From positions 25,404-89,403 of the forward strand of contig SNVD02014125.1 of assembly GCA_013180625.2 (NCBI GenBank): a DNA stretch of 64,000 nt, in the 5' to 3' direction. Each line of letters opens with the position of its first letter. The first letter of the stretch is position 1. The notes under the pieces are model-generated. The model searched no databases and had not been told where the DNA came from. It saw only the letters and a program-made list of their open reading frames with translations. Positions 42,952 to 54,440 of this stretch are shown here, piece by piece. The stretch comes from Boswellia sacra (Eukaryota > Streptophyta > Magnoliopsida > Sapindales > Burseraceae). A program made the position numbers and the translations under genes.

Positions 42952-44544
42952 CTACTTATTCTTACCCATGAAAAGGTAAAAAGCCTGAATTCCGGTCAGG
43001 ACAAGCCCTAAGATCGCTCCAAAGAAAGCCATCACAGTCCAGGGGCTTCTGAAATATTCTTGTTTAAATTCAGCTATCCAAACATTGATTTTGTCGTCGA
43101 GGTGGTTTTGAATTTCGTTGTATACATTAAGATATTTTTGTTGACAATGTGTCTTCACGTCAGAAGTAATCACATCAGGAGTATTTAACTCTTTGAAGAG
43201 TTCAAGCGCGTCTTTATCGCTATCAAGGTAATTGTAGAGTATTTTGCTGTCTCGCAACTCCTTGATATCTTCGGCTTTCCTTATGAGTGTAGAAAAAAAG
43301 AGAAAAAAAGATCTGACCTCAGGCTGAATGGAACGATTAGTCATTTCATAGGCAGCCAGGTTCAGAAACATGGATGCTGTTGGCTTGTTCACTGAGATGG
43401 GAGGAACCTTTAACTTTCCATCACTGAAAGTAATGTTTGTAAAGTCAACTGTATCACTAGGCAATAACTCAATCCCGGCTAATTTAAGCTCTTGAGCGGT
43501 ATACAAAGTGATCCCCTTGCGTATGCGCCTGTGTGGTGTAATCACACCATGTATCACATATATAATGCGTATTACGATAACCACAAGAATGCGCCTTACA
43601 AACCAAATTAAAGGAAAGAGTAGCATACGTATGATGTCGCTTAATTCGCATGGCCATGGCATCAGCGCTACAAAGCTGCAGCATTTTTTATTACTTCTAT
43701 GCGGGTGGTCGAAGCTTCTCCACAGGAGATCCAGAAGATGAGTTGGCTTTTCTGGTATCGATTTGTGAAATGTGAGCTGTTTGACTGATTCCCTTAGCTC
43801 CTCAGCGTCTTTATCGTTCTTACACGATGTGATTAAGATATCTAGAACTTCGTAAGGAAGTTGGTTGTTCAACAAGAATAAATCCATTGCGAACCTTAGC
43901 TCATACTCCCTTTCCAGCAGTTCCAATCCATCTAAATTCTCATTACGTTTCCGAAAATAGGCAAAACTGGATATGAAATTCAGTACTACGCACCCATCAA
44001 TTAGAAACATCAAAGCAAGTTCATCATCACAGTCATCAATATTGACACTGTGGCGCTCTGTTGCCTCCGGTAAATAGCAATCCTTCAAATCCATGATCTT
44101 CTTTCTAATCCGGAGGTATAGATGTTCCTTATCAGCCCTGAGAGATGTTTTTATGAACATGCTAGCTATCTTGAGCTTCATCTTTTCCGTCACCTCAACT
44201 TCTAGGTTTTCACCCCGTTGGTAAGGACCGACAGAAATCGTCTTTGGTTCAAAGTACTCCTTCAATTTTTTGCTTTTAAGCAGCACATCTGGTACCTTTT
44301 GTATCATTTTTCTGGCAGTTCCTTCTGTCTCCTCCTCCTCTAATTTGGCACCACCCAAAGATTCGAGCCTTTTCCTAATGCGATCGCACGGACGTCTGTC
44401 CTCTTCAATCGAACTAATCGACGAGTCCTCCTTAATATTATGGACATTGCCGCCACTCGTTGCATCCGTTATTCGTTCTCTCACATTCCCTCCTGCTCGT
44501 CCCTCCTCCATGAAAACCAAGCTTTTATGATCCTCTTCAGACAT
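42952..44544 (-). CDS. DUF247 (UPF0481) membrane-anchored protein
   Basis: A single intronless frame of 530 residues with ATG at 44544. After an acidic N-terminus of about 100 residues comes the family signature PKTISVGPYQRGE. Further family motifs are LLNNQLPYEVLD, HLLDLLWRSF and the region before the C-terminus with LNTPDVITSD. A C-terminal hydrophobic segment (FFGAILGLVLTGIQAFYLFMG) anchors it in a membrane, the usual topology for these plant proteins. A hydrophobic patch in the middle (LLFPLIWFVRRILVVIVIRI) is unusual and may be a second membrane segment. The molecular function of most DUF247 proteins is unknown; some in grasses act at self-incompatibility loci. The gene appears intact, between transposons. 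Confidence 0.9.
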   Translation of the reverse strand: MSEEDHKSLVFMEEGRAGGNVRERITDATSGGNVHNIKEDSSISSIEEDRRPCDRIRKRLESLGGAKLEEEETEGTARKMIQKVPDVLLKSKKLKEYFEPKTISVGPYQRGENLEVEVTEKMKLKIASMFIKTSLRADKEHLYLRIRKKIMDLKDCYLPEATERHSVNIDDCDDELALMFLIDGCVVLNFISSFAYFRKRNENLDGLELLEREYELRFAMDLFLLNNQLPYEVLDILITSCKNDKDAEELRESVKQLTFHKSIPEKPTHLLDLLWRSFDHPHRSNKKCCSFVALMPWPCELSDIIRMLLFPLIWFVRRILVVIVIRIIYVIHGVITPHRRIRKGITLYTAQELKLAGIELLPSDTVDFTNITFSDGKLKVPPISVNKPTASMFLNLAAYEMTNRSIQPEVRSFFLFFSTLIRKAEDIKELRDSKILYNYLDSDKDALELFKELNTPDVITSDVKTHCQQKYLNVYNEIQNHLDDKINVWIAEFKQEYFRSPWTVMAFFGAILGLVLTGIQAFYLFMGKNK

Positions 44545-45722
44545 TTTCGGAAAGCTTGTACTTTTAAACAGTTAAAAATGTATCCTAGAGTATTTTGTGT
44601 GCGTAAAATTTACAACACGGGTCCGTTTAAAAATGTAATTGTCTACAATGTTTGAATTTATATATACGTGCAGATTGAAAAGAAAGTTTATTTGGGGAAT
44701 ATCTTTCCTGCGTAAGTTTGGTATAATCATGAGCTTATGAGCACACTTTTACTTTTGTCTTTCGCATTTAAAATTTCCATAACGAGAACTTTTGCCGCAT
44801 TTGAAGATTGCTACCACCGCAAATACTAGAGTTTTTAATTAATTTTAATTATATCATCATTCTAATAATAGAGTTGATAATTAATAATCCTTTTGTGGAG
44901 TGATTTAGTGTAAAACTTTCGTTGATAATAAAAAAAAATGCTTCCCTTCTCCAATTAATTGGATGTATGTAACTATTTTTTCTCTCGTTTAATTTACTTT
45001 TATCTTACTAAATTTAGTTTCCAATATCTTTTCATATATCATTCTTCCAGAGAGTAGATTAGCAGAATGTTGAAGCACAGAGAAGACGCTCAACACGAGA
45101 TGGTGATTTTTCTAGAAGTCCATTATATTAATTAACCTTAAAATTAAGTTCACAATATTAAAGAATTAATTCATATATATAACTGATCTTTAGTTCTTTT
45201 CCTCTTTTCTCTTTTTCTTTTCTTCTTACAGAAGTAACATACCGAGCCAGCCTGGTAAAAATGTTAAACTAATTAAAAGATAAATGCTTGTGCAACCGAG
45301 TCAACTTTGCCTTTAATTACCTAATAATTATTTGTTTATCAATTACTTAACTAACAAATATACTTTTCTTTCCTTGTAATCAAACTATCATTGCATCTCA
45401 CATTAAAATAAATGGACTGTGAGTTTTCTTGGTGACTGATTGTGTTGTTGTGTTCAAAATATCCTGCTATTATAGATTGGGTAAATGCCACAAACTATCC
45501 CTACCTTTTGCCTTATTATCATGGATAAATGCATTTTACACTTTTGTATCAGTGCCAACTCTACCTTTTGAGAAATTTATCGTGGACCACTCTTCTGTTA
45601 ATTTATCCGTTAAATTGTTGTAAATAATTTGATTATGAAAAGGGATTATTAATGATCATTTAACAGTTTTAAATGATAATATAAAATATGATTTAAAAAA
45701 ATCTTAGTTACCATCACCTACT
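44545..45722. other. Intergenic, 5' flank of the DUF247 gene
   Basis: AT-rich. 45479-45650 contains GGTAAATGCCACAAACTATC and a GTTAATTTATCCGTTAAATT stretch similar in style to foldback MITE arms, but no second arm was seen. No gene. Confidence 0.4.
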
Positions 45723-46008
45723 TGTTGGAAGTTTAAATATTGCTTAAGTTAGAATTCTTGTCCAAGTAGGATTATGTTTGTTTAATTTTGTTTAGGAAAA
45801 GGATTTTGTTTAGGAAAATTAAAGTTAAGTTGAAACAGGAATCATTTCATAAAAAAAAATTAGGATTTGCATTTTATAAAGGAATTAGGATTATTATTAT
45901 TATATAAGTAATGTCTTTGTTATTTGCTTATGTGTGTGTATGTATGGAATTTAAAGTTCAAGAAATAAAGAGTAAGTTTTCAAGGTTCTTTTGCATTATT
46001 TTCTAACA
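45723..46008 (+). mobile_element. Short orphan LTR of a plus-strand retroelement
   Basis: The segment starts TGTTGGAAGTTT and ends TTTTCTAACA, the TG...CA form of an LTR, about 286 bp. It contains a TATA-like TATTATATAAG near 45896 and a polyadenylation-like AAATAAAG at 45963. Directly downstream is a primer-binding site. No coding domain or second LTR follows, so this is the truncated 5' end of a retroelement, possibly a small TRIM. Confidence 0.65.
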
Positions 46009-46011
46009 AAG

Positions 46012-46023
46012 TGGTATCAAAAC
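46012..46023 (+). other. Primer-binding site of the orphan LTR element
   Basis: TGGTATCAAAAC, three bases after the LTR end. It resembles the initiator-methionine tRNA-complementary site used by many plant LTR retrotransposons. Confidence 0.6.
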
Positions 46024-47991
46024 TACAACAGAGTGAAGAAGAAAGAAAGTCCTACACCATCAACAGTCAAGGTTCGTCATTAGTAGCCAAAAGTCGTCGA
46101 AAAGTTACAGGAAAGTCGCCAAAAATTTGCTGACCGGCAAGTGAGATCTCACCTCCACCGAAAGCTAGCATTCTACATCTGACCAATCTCACACTTGCTT
46201 CCTTTCGTTGTTTTAAAACGTTTAAAAAAACAAATTGGATTGTTTAAAAGAATATTATATTGCGTGTTTTAAAGAAAACAAATTAAAGAACTTAAAAAAT
46301 CATAAGTAATAGATGCCATCTTTTCATGCAAATGATTAATACTATACTTAGAAAATTTGTTAGTGAATTTTATTCACTTATTCATTAATCCTAAAAACTT
46401 AATTTTTGATCATTATTTTGAGTAAAATAAGGAGAAAATAATGTGTTATTTTAGTCAAATACAGATTCTTTTGAAAGAAAGTAGATTCTTAATAAAACAC
46501 ATCAAATTTAGAAGAAAGCAGAGTGAAAAGAGGAAAAATTCGAAGCTTCAAGTCAGAGATGTGGCGCTTTTGCACGAGATAACGTGGTGCAGCAACGCGA
46601 GAATAGCAGAATTTTATACTTCACCACCAGAAACTTGGCGCCCCTGCGCAAGACAGCTAGTGCTACAGCGCGAGAACCAGAAGAAGAATGTTTTACGACC
46701 AGAGAGTTGGCTAAACTGCGCCATTGTATCGGCTCCCCTACACGGGCCTAATTTTGGAAATTTTTAAGATTCCTATTTCAGTTCGGATTTAACTTCTTTC
46801 TTGTATAGAATGTAAAAAGGTCTATTTTAGAGTTTTAGAGGATTATTAGAGGCGTCCCTAGAGGTGTTCAAGAGGCAAGAAAACAATCTACAACCCTTTG
46901 AAGCATAATTTCAAGGAGAATCTTCAATTTTTCCAAGTTTTTCTTCTTTTTCATCTCTATGATTGCTATTCAAATTTATTGTGTTATTTCTCTTTAAATT
47001 ATGAACTAAATCCCTTTATCTAGGATTAGGATGTAGCCAAGTTTGACACTCTATTATTTCAATTAAATATTTCGATGTTTATTCAATTTCTTGTTGAGTA
47101 AGTTATTCATGTGTTTAATGCTTGTGATAGTCTGGCCAACTATTGCATGAATTGAGGTATAAATTCGACTAAAAAGTTTGTTTATATTAGTCTTTGAATG
47201 ATTTACTATAATTCACATGAGATAGAAATATAATTGTGACTTGTGCAACTTAATATGATTTCTTGTGCTTAAAGGATAATTATAGGTTATTAGATGAGGC
47301 AGGAATGTGATTCTCATTATATTTATATATTGTTATTGCTTGAAAAAGAATAACAAATGCTTTAGAGAAATTGATTGGCAACAAGGTTAATAAAACATCA
47401 ATTGAATTTGATTGAATAATAGAGTGAACAACCTAGATGAAACATGATACCTTAGAGTTCAATACCATTGATTTTTCCTAAATTTATTTTGAAAGATTTT
47501 TTTGGTTCGATATTCAAATTTAGTTAGATGGTTAGTAAATTTCTTTCAATATAATATATACATCGATTATTCAAATAAAATCATAGTTAGATCAAGTTTA
47601 GTAGTTAGTAATCAATCCTCGTGGGACGACAACTCACTCATCATATATTACTTGTTCGATTTTGTATACTTGCGGATATTTTTGCATAACAAAGTTTATA
47701 TGAAAATTTTTATCTACAAACTGAGATGATATTATTTATTAATTGACATATTGATGCGTTTGAAACTAGCAAGTATACTAGTCGCATAAGTAATAAAGTG
47801 ATAAGTAAGATATCGTTCCCACGAGGATTGATTCTAATTGAATTTGATATTTCCAGCAACAATTAACTAAATGGGGGTTTTTGTTGGTTGATTAACTAGA
47901 TAAAAAACTGAATACGACGGTAATTAATGAATAATACAATGCAAACTTAATTGAAATGGGAATTAATCAATGATAGAAATCTGGTTAAGGG
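46024..47991. repeat. Degenerate retroelement-like sequence with an inverted segment
   Basis: 46540-46760 is locally GC-rich with repeated GCGC and GCGAGA words, like leader or LTR sequence of some Gypsy elements. Its open frame (46441-46767) matches no protein family. Around 47600-47830, ATCAATCCTCGTGGGACGA is mirrored by CGTTCCCACGAGGATTGATT, and TATACTTGCG by CAAGTATA, forming a foldback of about 200 bp. No retroelement domains were found. Confidence 0.4.
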
Positions 47992-49789
47992 TGTTGACCC
48001 AGGTATGGCAACCCAAGAGGGGGGGTGAATTGGGTTGTTATTTATCAAAACGGATTTGTAAAACTTTTATTTGAAGATCAAAATTATTTAACTCTTTCTT
48101 TGAGAATAAAGGTGAAGAAGATGAAATTAGAATATCAAAGATGCAATCAAAAGAATAATAATGAGAACAATCACAAGTGCAAGTAAATGTAAAGAGGAAG
48201 GGGATAGAGAGAGTGCAAACTCAATTTACGTGGTTCGGCAAACCTTGCCTACGTCCACGGGCTCCTAGCTCCACGAGCTAAGCTTTCCACTAAGTTGTAG
48301 AAATCTTTACAACTTGCTTGATGAACAACCTCACCAAGACTTTATCTTCCAACTCTTGATAACACCACACCAAGAGTTCTTCTTGATGAACAACCTCACC
48401 AAGGCAACTTCCTTCAACTCTTGATAACACCACACCAAGAGTTCTTCTTGATGAACAACCTCACCAAGGCAACTTCCTTCAACCCTTGATAACACCACAC
48501 CAAGAGTTCTTCTTGATGAACAACCTCACCAAGGCAACTTCCTTCAACTCTTGATAACACACAACAAGAGTTCTCTCAAGGATAACTATTATCCTTTACA
48601 ATAATATCTCACTCTCACCACAATACAAGAACAAAGATAATTTTTACAACAAAAGTATAACTCTCTTCAAAGAGTAGATAAATAATATAAAAGCTCTCTA
48701 GACTTGATATTTCTCTTGCTTTTTGCTTGATAATATACTTCTCTTGCTCTTCTGAATGCATGGGAGAAGGGCTCCTTTTATAGGCAAATAGGATGAACTT
48801 AATCAAGTGAAGACACCATCTCCAAATTTTCTGCCCACCATAAAAACCGTAATCTTGTCTGCCATTTTTGTCAATGTTCCGTTTGAAATTTGAAAATCTG
48901 TAAAACATAAAAGATCTGCACATTTGAATAAGCTTTCCAACGCATCAAGAATCAAGTCATTTGGATATCGGTAGCTCAAGATATGGCCAAAACACCATTC
49001 GGTGCTCATGTGACTTGATTTTTCTTTCTTGTGTCAGTCCACCAAATTGAATGATAATTCTGTCAGCCTTCCATTTGAAATTTGAATTTATTCAAACATA
49101 AAAGATCTGCAGATTTGATTAAGCTTTCCAAAACATTAAGAATCAAAGCATTTGGATATCTCTATCTTAAGATATGGCCAAAACACCATTCGGTGCTCAT
49201 GTGAGTTGATTTTTCTTCTCTGTGTCAGTCCACCAAATTGCATGTCAATTATGTCAGCCTTTCATTTGAAATTTGAATTTCTTCAAAACATATGAAATGT
49301 GCCCCATTAAGTCATATTTCTAATGCCATAAGAATCAAGTCATTTTGATTTTTCTAGCTCAAGATATGTCCAAAAGAGTATTCGGTGCTCATGTCAGCTG
49401 CTTCCATTTGTCTTTCAATTTGCATGATGATTTGGACGATCTTACACTTAAAATTTGAATTTCTTTAAACATATGAAATGTTATAAATTGAGTAAGCTTT
49501 CCAAAGGCTCAAGAATCACATAATTTGGGCATTTGTAGAGAAATATATGACCAATTGATTAAACATTGCTCATGTGTCACATTCCTTGAATCAAACCTTG
49601 TACTTAAACTTTGGTGCCTTTAACATGTAGTCTTCTCCTTAGTTCAACACTTCATTTTAATAAGCCCCTTCTTGATTTTATAATTATTTCAATAATCTTA
49701 TTCTTGCACATAAATAAATATATTAGTAAATCTCAATGAATCAATGTGTATTGTTATCATCAAATTATCATATAGCCTTAGGGCTAACA
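47992..49789 (-). repeat. Left LTR (3' LTR of element A)
   Basis: About 1.8 kb, with ends TGTTGACC...GCTAACA on the plus strand. It contains a 65-bp minisatellite and is closely similar to the middle LTR along its length. Confidence 0.88.
48310..48570. repeat. 65-bp minisatellite in the left LTR
   Basis: About four tandem units of 65 bp. Each contains GATGAACAACCTCACCAAG and ACTCTTGATAACACCACAC. GTTCTTCTTG recurs at 48376, 48441 and 48506, which gives the period. Confidence 0.85.
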
Positions 49790-49804
49790 ATCTCCCCCTT
49801 TTTG
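49790..49804 (-). other. Polypurine tract of element A
   Basis: The minus strand reads AAAAAGGGGGAGAT directly before the 3' LTR, where plus-strand DNA synthesis is primed. A second ATGATAACAAAAGGGGGAGA-like tract occurs near 49920-49940. Confidence 0.75.
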
Positions 49805-50024
49805 ATGATGACAAACCATTGATTGCTTTAAAATAATATCTAAAATTAAGAATGAAAATGAAATCAAGAATAAACAAAAGGAGAGCAATTGTTATAAATA
49901 CAAACAATCCAACCATTTCTCCCCCTTTTGTTATCATCAAAAAGATGTAATCAAATTAATTACTCCCCCTAAATATATTCTCCCCCTTAACATATGCTAC
50001 CATTAAAAAATTATCAAAGAAAAA

Positions 50025-50990
50025 TTAAGATATATCCAACATGCCTAATTCTCTTCTAATTATGCAAACTCTATCTTGACTAAGGGGTTTAGTAAATATA
50101 TCAGCTAATTGTTTTTCGGTGGGAACAAATTCTAAAGAAATATTACCTTTTTGCACATGATCTCTAATAAAATGGTGTCTAATCTCTATATGCTTCGTCC
50201 TAGAGTGTGTTGTATTGGATTTTTTGAAATGTTGATGGCACTTGTATGTCCACATTTGATGGGAATATGATCAAATACCACACCATAATCTTTTAAAATT
50301 TGTTTCATCAAAGAGCTTGTGCACAACAACTTCCTACTGCAATATACTCGGCTTCCGCGGTTGATAAGCAACAGAATTTTGTTTTCTACTAAACCATGAT
50401 ACTCATGCATGTCCTAGAAAATGGCAAGAGCCACTAGTGCTCTTTCTATCAAGAAGACTTCCAGCAAAGTCCGCATCGGAATAACTAATTAGATCAAAAT
50501 TATCACACTTAGGATACCAAAGACCTAGATTTATGGTTCCAAGAAGATATCTAAATATCCTTTTGACAGCTTTAAGGTGAGATTCCTTTGGACAAGATTG
50601 AAATCTAGCACACATACACACACTAAACATAATATCAGGTCTACTAGCAGTTAAATACAAAAGAGAGCCAATCATACCTCGATATTTTGTTACCTCAACA
50701 TCTTTTCCTTTCTCATCTTTGTCAAGCTTGGTTAATGTACCCATAGGTGTGTTATATGTCCTTGAATTATCCATGCCAAACTTCTTGAGAAGATCTCTTG
50801 TGTATTTAGCTTGATTATGAAGATCCCATCTATTGATTGCTTGATTTGAAGTCCAAGGAAGAAATTTAATTCTCCCATTAAGCTCATTTCAAATTCTTGT
50901 TGCATGCACTTAGGAAAATTCCTCACACATAGAGACATTAGTAGCACCAAATATAATATCATCAACATAGATTTGAACAATTAATAAAAT
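50025..50990 (-). pseudogene. Reverse transcriptase C-terminus and RNase H of element A
   Basis: Copia signatures read in several frames: YVDD-I-GATN at the start, LNFFLGLQIKQS, GMIGSLLYLTASRPDIMFSV, SYSDADFAGSLLDRKSTSG and, for RNase H, the region ending IEIRHHFIRDHVQKGN. At least three frame changes lie between 50980 and 50025, so it is not translatable as one protein. The first half of reverse transcriptase and all of integrase are missing. Confidence 0.85.
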
Positions 50991-52292
50991 CATCATTTTG
51001 GTTTTTTAAAAAATATATTTGACTTTCCAAACTTTCAAAATCTTTTTGCTTTAAAATTTCATTTTCATTTTCTAAAGCTTCATTTATTTCTACCAACTCT
51101 TCTAATTGAGATAACATGATTTTTGACTTCTTTTTGAAAGCATTGATTTTTGAATTTTGTTTATCAACTTGCACATGTAAATTTTGGAATGCTTCAAGTA
51201 ATTCATCATATGAAAGTTTAGGATCATAGTTTAGAATACTTACCTCATCTTCACTTAAAGCCATGAAGCACATGTTTGCCACTTCGCAATCTTCTTCTTC
51301 GGTGGAGCTAGCTTCACTATCATCCCAATTTGTGGCTTTCATTGCTTTGGATTTCTTGTTTTGACTCTTGAAGTAAGGACAATCCATCTTTACATGTCCC
51401 GGTTTCTTGCACTCATAGCAATGACTTGATCATTTTTCTTATCTTGCTTTGAGCTTTGCCCTTTGTACTCCCTTCTAGAATTCTTCTTGAATCCTTGGTT
51501 TCTTCTAATCATCCTTTTTAGCTTTCTTGTGATGAATGCAAGATCTTCATCATCTCCTTCATCGTCGGACTCATCATCTTCTTTTGTTGAAGATTTGAAA
51601 GCGATATTTTTCTTTTTCTTGAAATCTTCTTCATTCTCCTTCAAAGTGATTTCATGAGTCATGAGAGAACCCATAAGTTCTTCTAATGGTAGTTTGGTGA
51701 GGTCCTTTGCTTCTTGAATTGCCGTCACCTTTGGCTCCCAAGATTTTGGTAGACACCTAAGAATCTTTCTCACCATTTCAACATTAGAATAAGATTTACC
51801 AAGAGATTTCAAACTATTAATAATATCCGTAAATCTAGTAAACATTTCAGAAATTGATTCATCCGATTTCATCTTAAAAAGCTCATAACTATGAACTAGC
51901 ATACTAATTTTGGATTCTTTAACTTGACTAGTTCCTTCATGAGTTACTTCAAGTGTGTGCCATATTTCTTGTGCCGTAGAACAAGTAGATATTCTATTAA
52001 ACTCATTTCTATCTAGAGCACAATACAACACATTCATAGCTTTAGCATTCAAACTCAATTTCTTTTTATCATCTTCACTAAACTCTTTAGGTTCTTTAAG
52101 CATGCATTCCCCATTTTCAATTTTGGTAGGAACAAAAGGTCCTTCCAAAACAATAGACCACAAATCATAATCAAAAGATTTCAAGAAAATACTCATTCTA
52201 GTTTTCCAATAAGAGTAATCACTTCCATTAAAAAATGGAGGTCTAGAGATAGAAAGTCCCTCAACATATGAACTTGAATTAAAAGTAGCCAT
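50991..52292 (-). pseudogene. Gag of element A
   Basis: ATG at 52292. 300 codons are open: the N-terminus MATFNSSSYVEGLSISRPPF, then the UBN2/retrotran_gag-type domain with SYWKTRMSIF and LGKSYSNVEMVRKILRCLP. The zinc knuckle C-YEC-KKPGHVKMDC is interrupted by a one-base loss near 51425, so the rest (51387-50962, acidic and coiled-coil) continues in another frame. The coding sequence then joins directly to the RT active-site region. Confidence 0.85.
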
Positions 52293-52334
52293 AGCTCAAA
52301 ATCGGTTAAGATTTAAAAAAAAATGAGCAACCTT

Positions 52335-52346
52335 GCTCTGATACCA
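52335..52346 (-). other. Primer-binding site of element A
   Basis: The minus strand reads TGGTATCAGAGC two bases after the LTR end, complementary to initiator-methionine tRNA. Confidence 0.85.
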
Positions 52347-52348
52347 CT

Positions 52349-54161
52349 TGTTGACCCAGGTATGGCAACCCAAGAGGGGGGGTGAATTGGGTTTTTATTT
52401 ATCAAAACGGATTTGTAAAACTTTTATTTGAAGATCAAAATTATTTAACTCTTTCTTTGAGAATACAAGGTGAAGAAGATGGAAATAAAAAATGCAATCA
52501 AAGGAATAGCAATAAAAGAACAATCCACCAAGTTGCAAGTAATGTAAAGAGGAAAGGGATAGAGAGAGTGTAAACTAATTACGTGGTTCGGGCAAACTCT
52601 TGCCTAGTCCCACGGCTCCTAGCTCCACGAGCTAAGCTTTCCACTAAGTTGTAGAAATCTTTACAACTTGCTTGATGAACAATCTCACCAAGACTTTTTC
52701 TTCCAACTCTTGATAACACCACACCAAGAGTTCTTCTGATGAACAACCTCACCAAGGCAACTTCCTTCAACTCTTGATAACACCACACCAAGAGTTCTTC
52801 TTGATGAACAACCTCACCAAGGCAACTTCCTTCAACTCTTGATAACACCACACCAAGAGTTCTCTTGATGAACAACCTCACCAAGGCAACTTCCTTCAAC
52901 TATTGCTAACAACACAACAAGAGTTCTCTCAAGGATAACAGATTATCCTTTACATAATATCTCACTTCACCACAATACAAGAACCCAAAGATGATTCTTT
53001 TACAACAAAAGTATAACTCTTCAAAGCGTAGATAAATAATATAAAAAGCTCTCTCTAGAACTTGATATTTTCTCTTGCTTTTTGCTTGATAAAATGACTT
53101 CCTCTTGTATTCTGAAGGCATGGGAGAAGGGCTCCTTTTATAGGCAAATAGGATGAACTTAATCAAGTGAAGACACCATCTCCAAATTTTCTGCCCACCA
53201 TAAAAACTGTAATCTTGTCTGCCATTTTGTCAATGTTCCGATTGAAATTTGAAAATCTGTAAAACATAAAAGATCTGCACATTTGAATAAGCTTTCCAAC
53301 GCATCAAGAATCAAGTTATTTGGATATCTGTAGCTCAAGATATGGCCAACACCAATTACGGTGATATGCACTGATTTTTCCTCCCATGTGTCAGTCCACG
53401 ACTTGAATGATAAAAATTCCTGTCAGCACTTCCGTTTGAAATTTGAATTTATTCAAAAACATGTAAAAGATCTTCATCATTTGAATAAGCTTTCCAAAAA
53501 CATTAAGATTCAAAGAATTTGGATATCTCTATCTTAATTATGGCAAAACACCATTTCGGTGCTCATGTGAGTTGCATTTTTCTTCTCTGTGTCAGAATCA
53601 CCAAAAGCCATGTCAAATTCTGTCAGCCTTCCATTTGAAATTTGAATTTCTTCAAAACATATGAAATGTGCCCCATTAAGTCATATTTCTAATGCCACAA
53701 GAATCAAGTCATTTTGATTTTTCTAGCTCAAGATATGTCCAAAAGAGTATTCGGTGCTCATGTCAGCTGCTTCCATTTGTCTTTCAACTTGCATGATGAT
53801 TTGGACGATCTTACACTTTAAAATTTGAATTTCTTTAAAACATATGAAATGTTATAAATTGAGTAAGCTTTTCAAAGGCTCAAGAATCACATAATTTGGG
53901 CATTTTTAGAGAAATATATGACCAATTGATTAAACATTGCTCATGTGTCACATTCCTTGAATCAAACCTTGTACTTAAACTTTGGTGCCTTTACATGTAG
54001 TCTTCTCCTAAGCTTCAACACTTCATTTTAATAAACCCCTTCTTGATTTTATAATTATTTCAATAATCTTATTCTTGCACATAAATAAATATATTAGTAA
54101 ATCTCAATGAATCAATGTGTATTGTTATCATCACAATTATCATATAGCCTTAGGGCTAACA
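52349..54161 (-). repeat. Middle LTR shared by elements A and B
   Basis: 1.81 kb. On its left lies the primer-binding site of element A and on its right the polypurine tract of element B, so it serves as the 5' LTR of A and the 3' LTR of B. About four units of the 65-bp minisatellite lie at 52670-52910. Confidence 0.88.
52670..52910. repeat. 65-bp minisatellite in the middle LTR
   Basis: Same unit as in the left LTR, about four copies with small indels. The repeated translation of its minus-strand frame (52579-52899) is an artefact of these repeats, not a protein gene. Confidence 0.8.
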
Positions 54162-54176
54162 ATCTCCCCCTTTTTG
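54162..54176 (-). other. Polypurine tract of element B
   Basis: The minus strand reads AAAAAGGGGGAGATT against the middle LTR, identical to that of element A. Confidence 0.75.
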
Positions 54177-54440
54177 ATGATGACAAACCATTGATTGCTT
54201 TAAAATAATATCTAAAATCAAGAATGAAAATGAAATCAAGAATAAACAAAAAGAGAGCAATTGTTATAAATACAAGCACTCCAACCATTTCTCCCCCTTT
54301 TGTTATCATCAAAAAGATGTAATCAAATTAATTACTCCCCCTAAATATATTCTCCCCTTAACATATGCTACCATTAAAAAATTATCAAAGAAAAATTAAG
54401 ATATATCCAACATGCCTAATTCTCTTCTAATTATGCAAAA

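Noticed and set aside
48310..48570. Regularly spaced repeats that might suggest a CRISPR-like array
   Set aside because: Units are contiguous 65-bp tandem repeats without unique spacers, inside a plant LTR.
52579..52899. 106-codon repetitive frame in the middle LTR
   Set aside because: Translation of the 65-bp minisatellite, not a protein gene.
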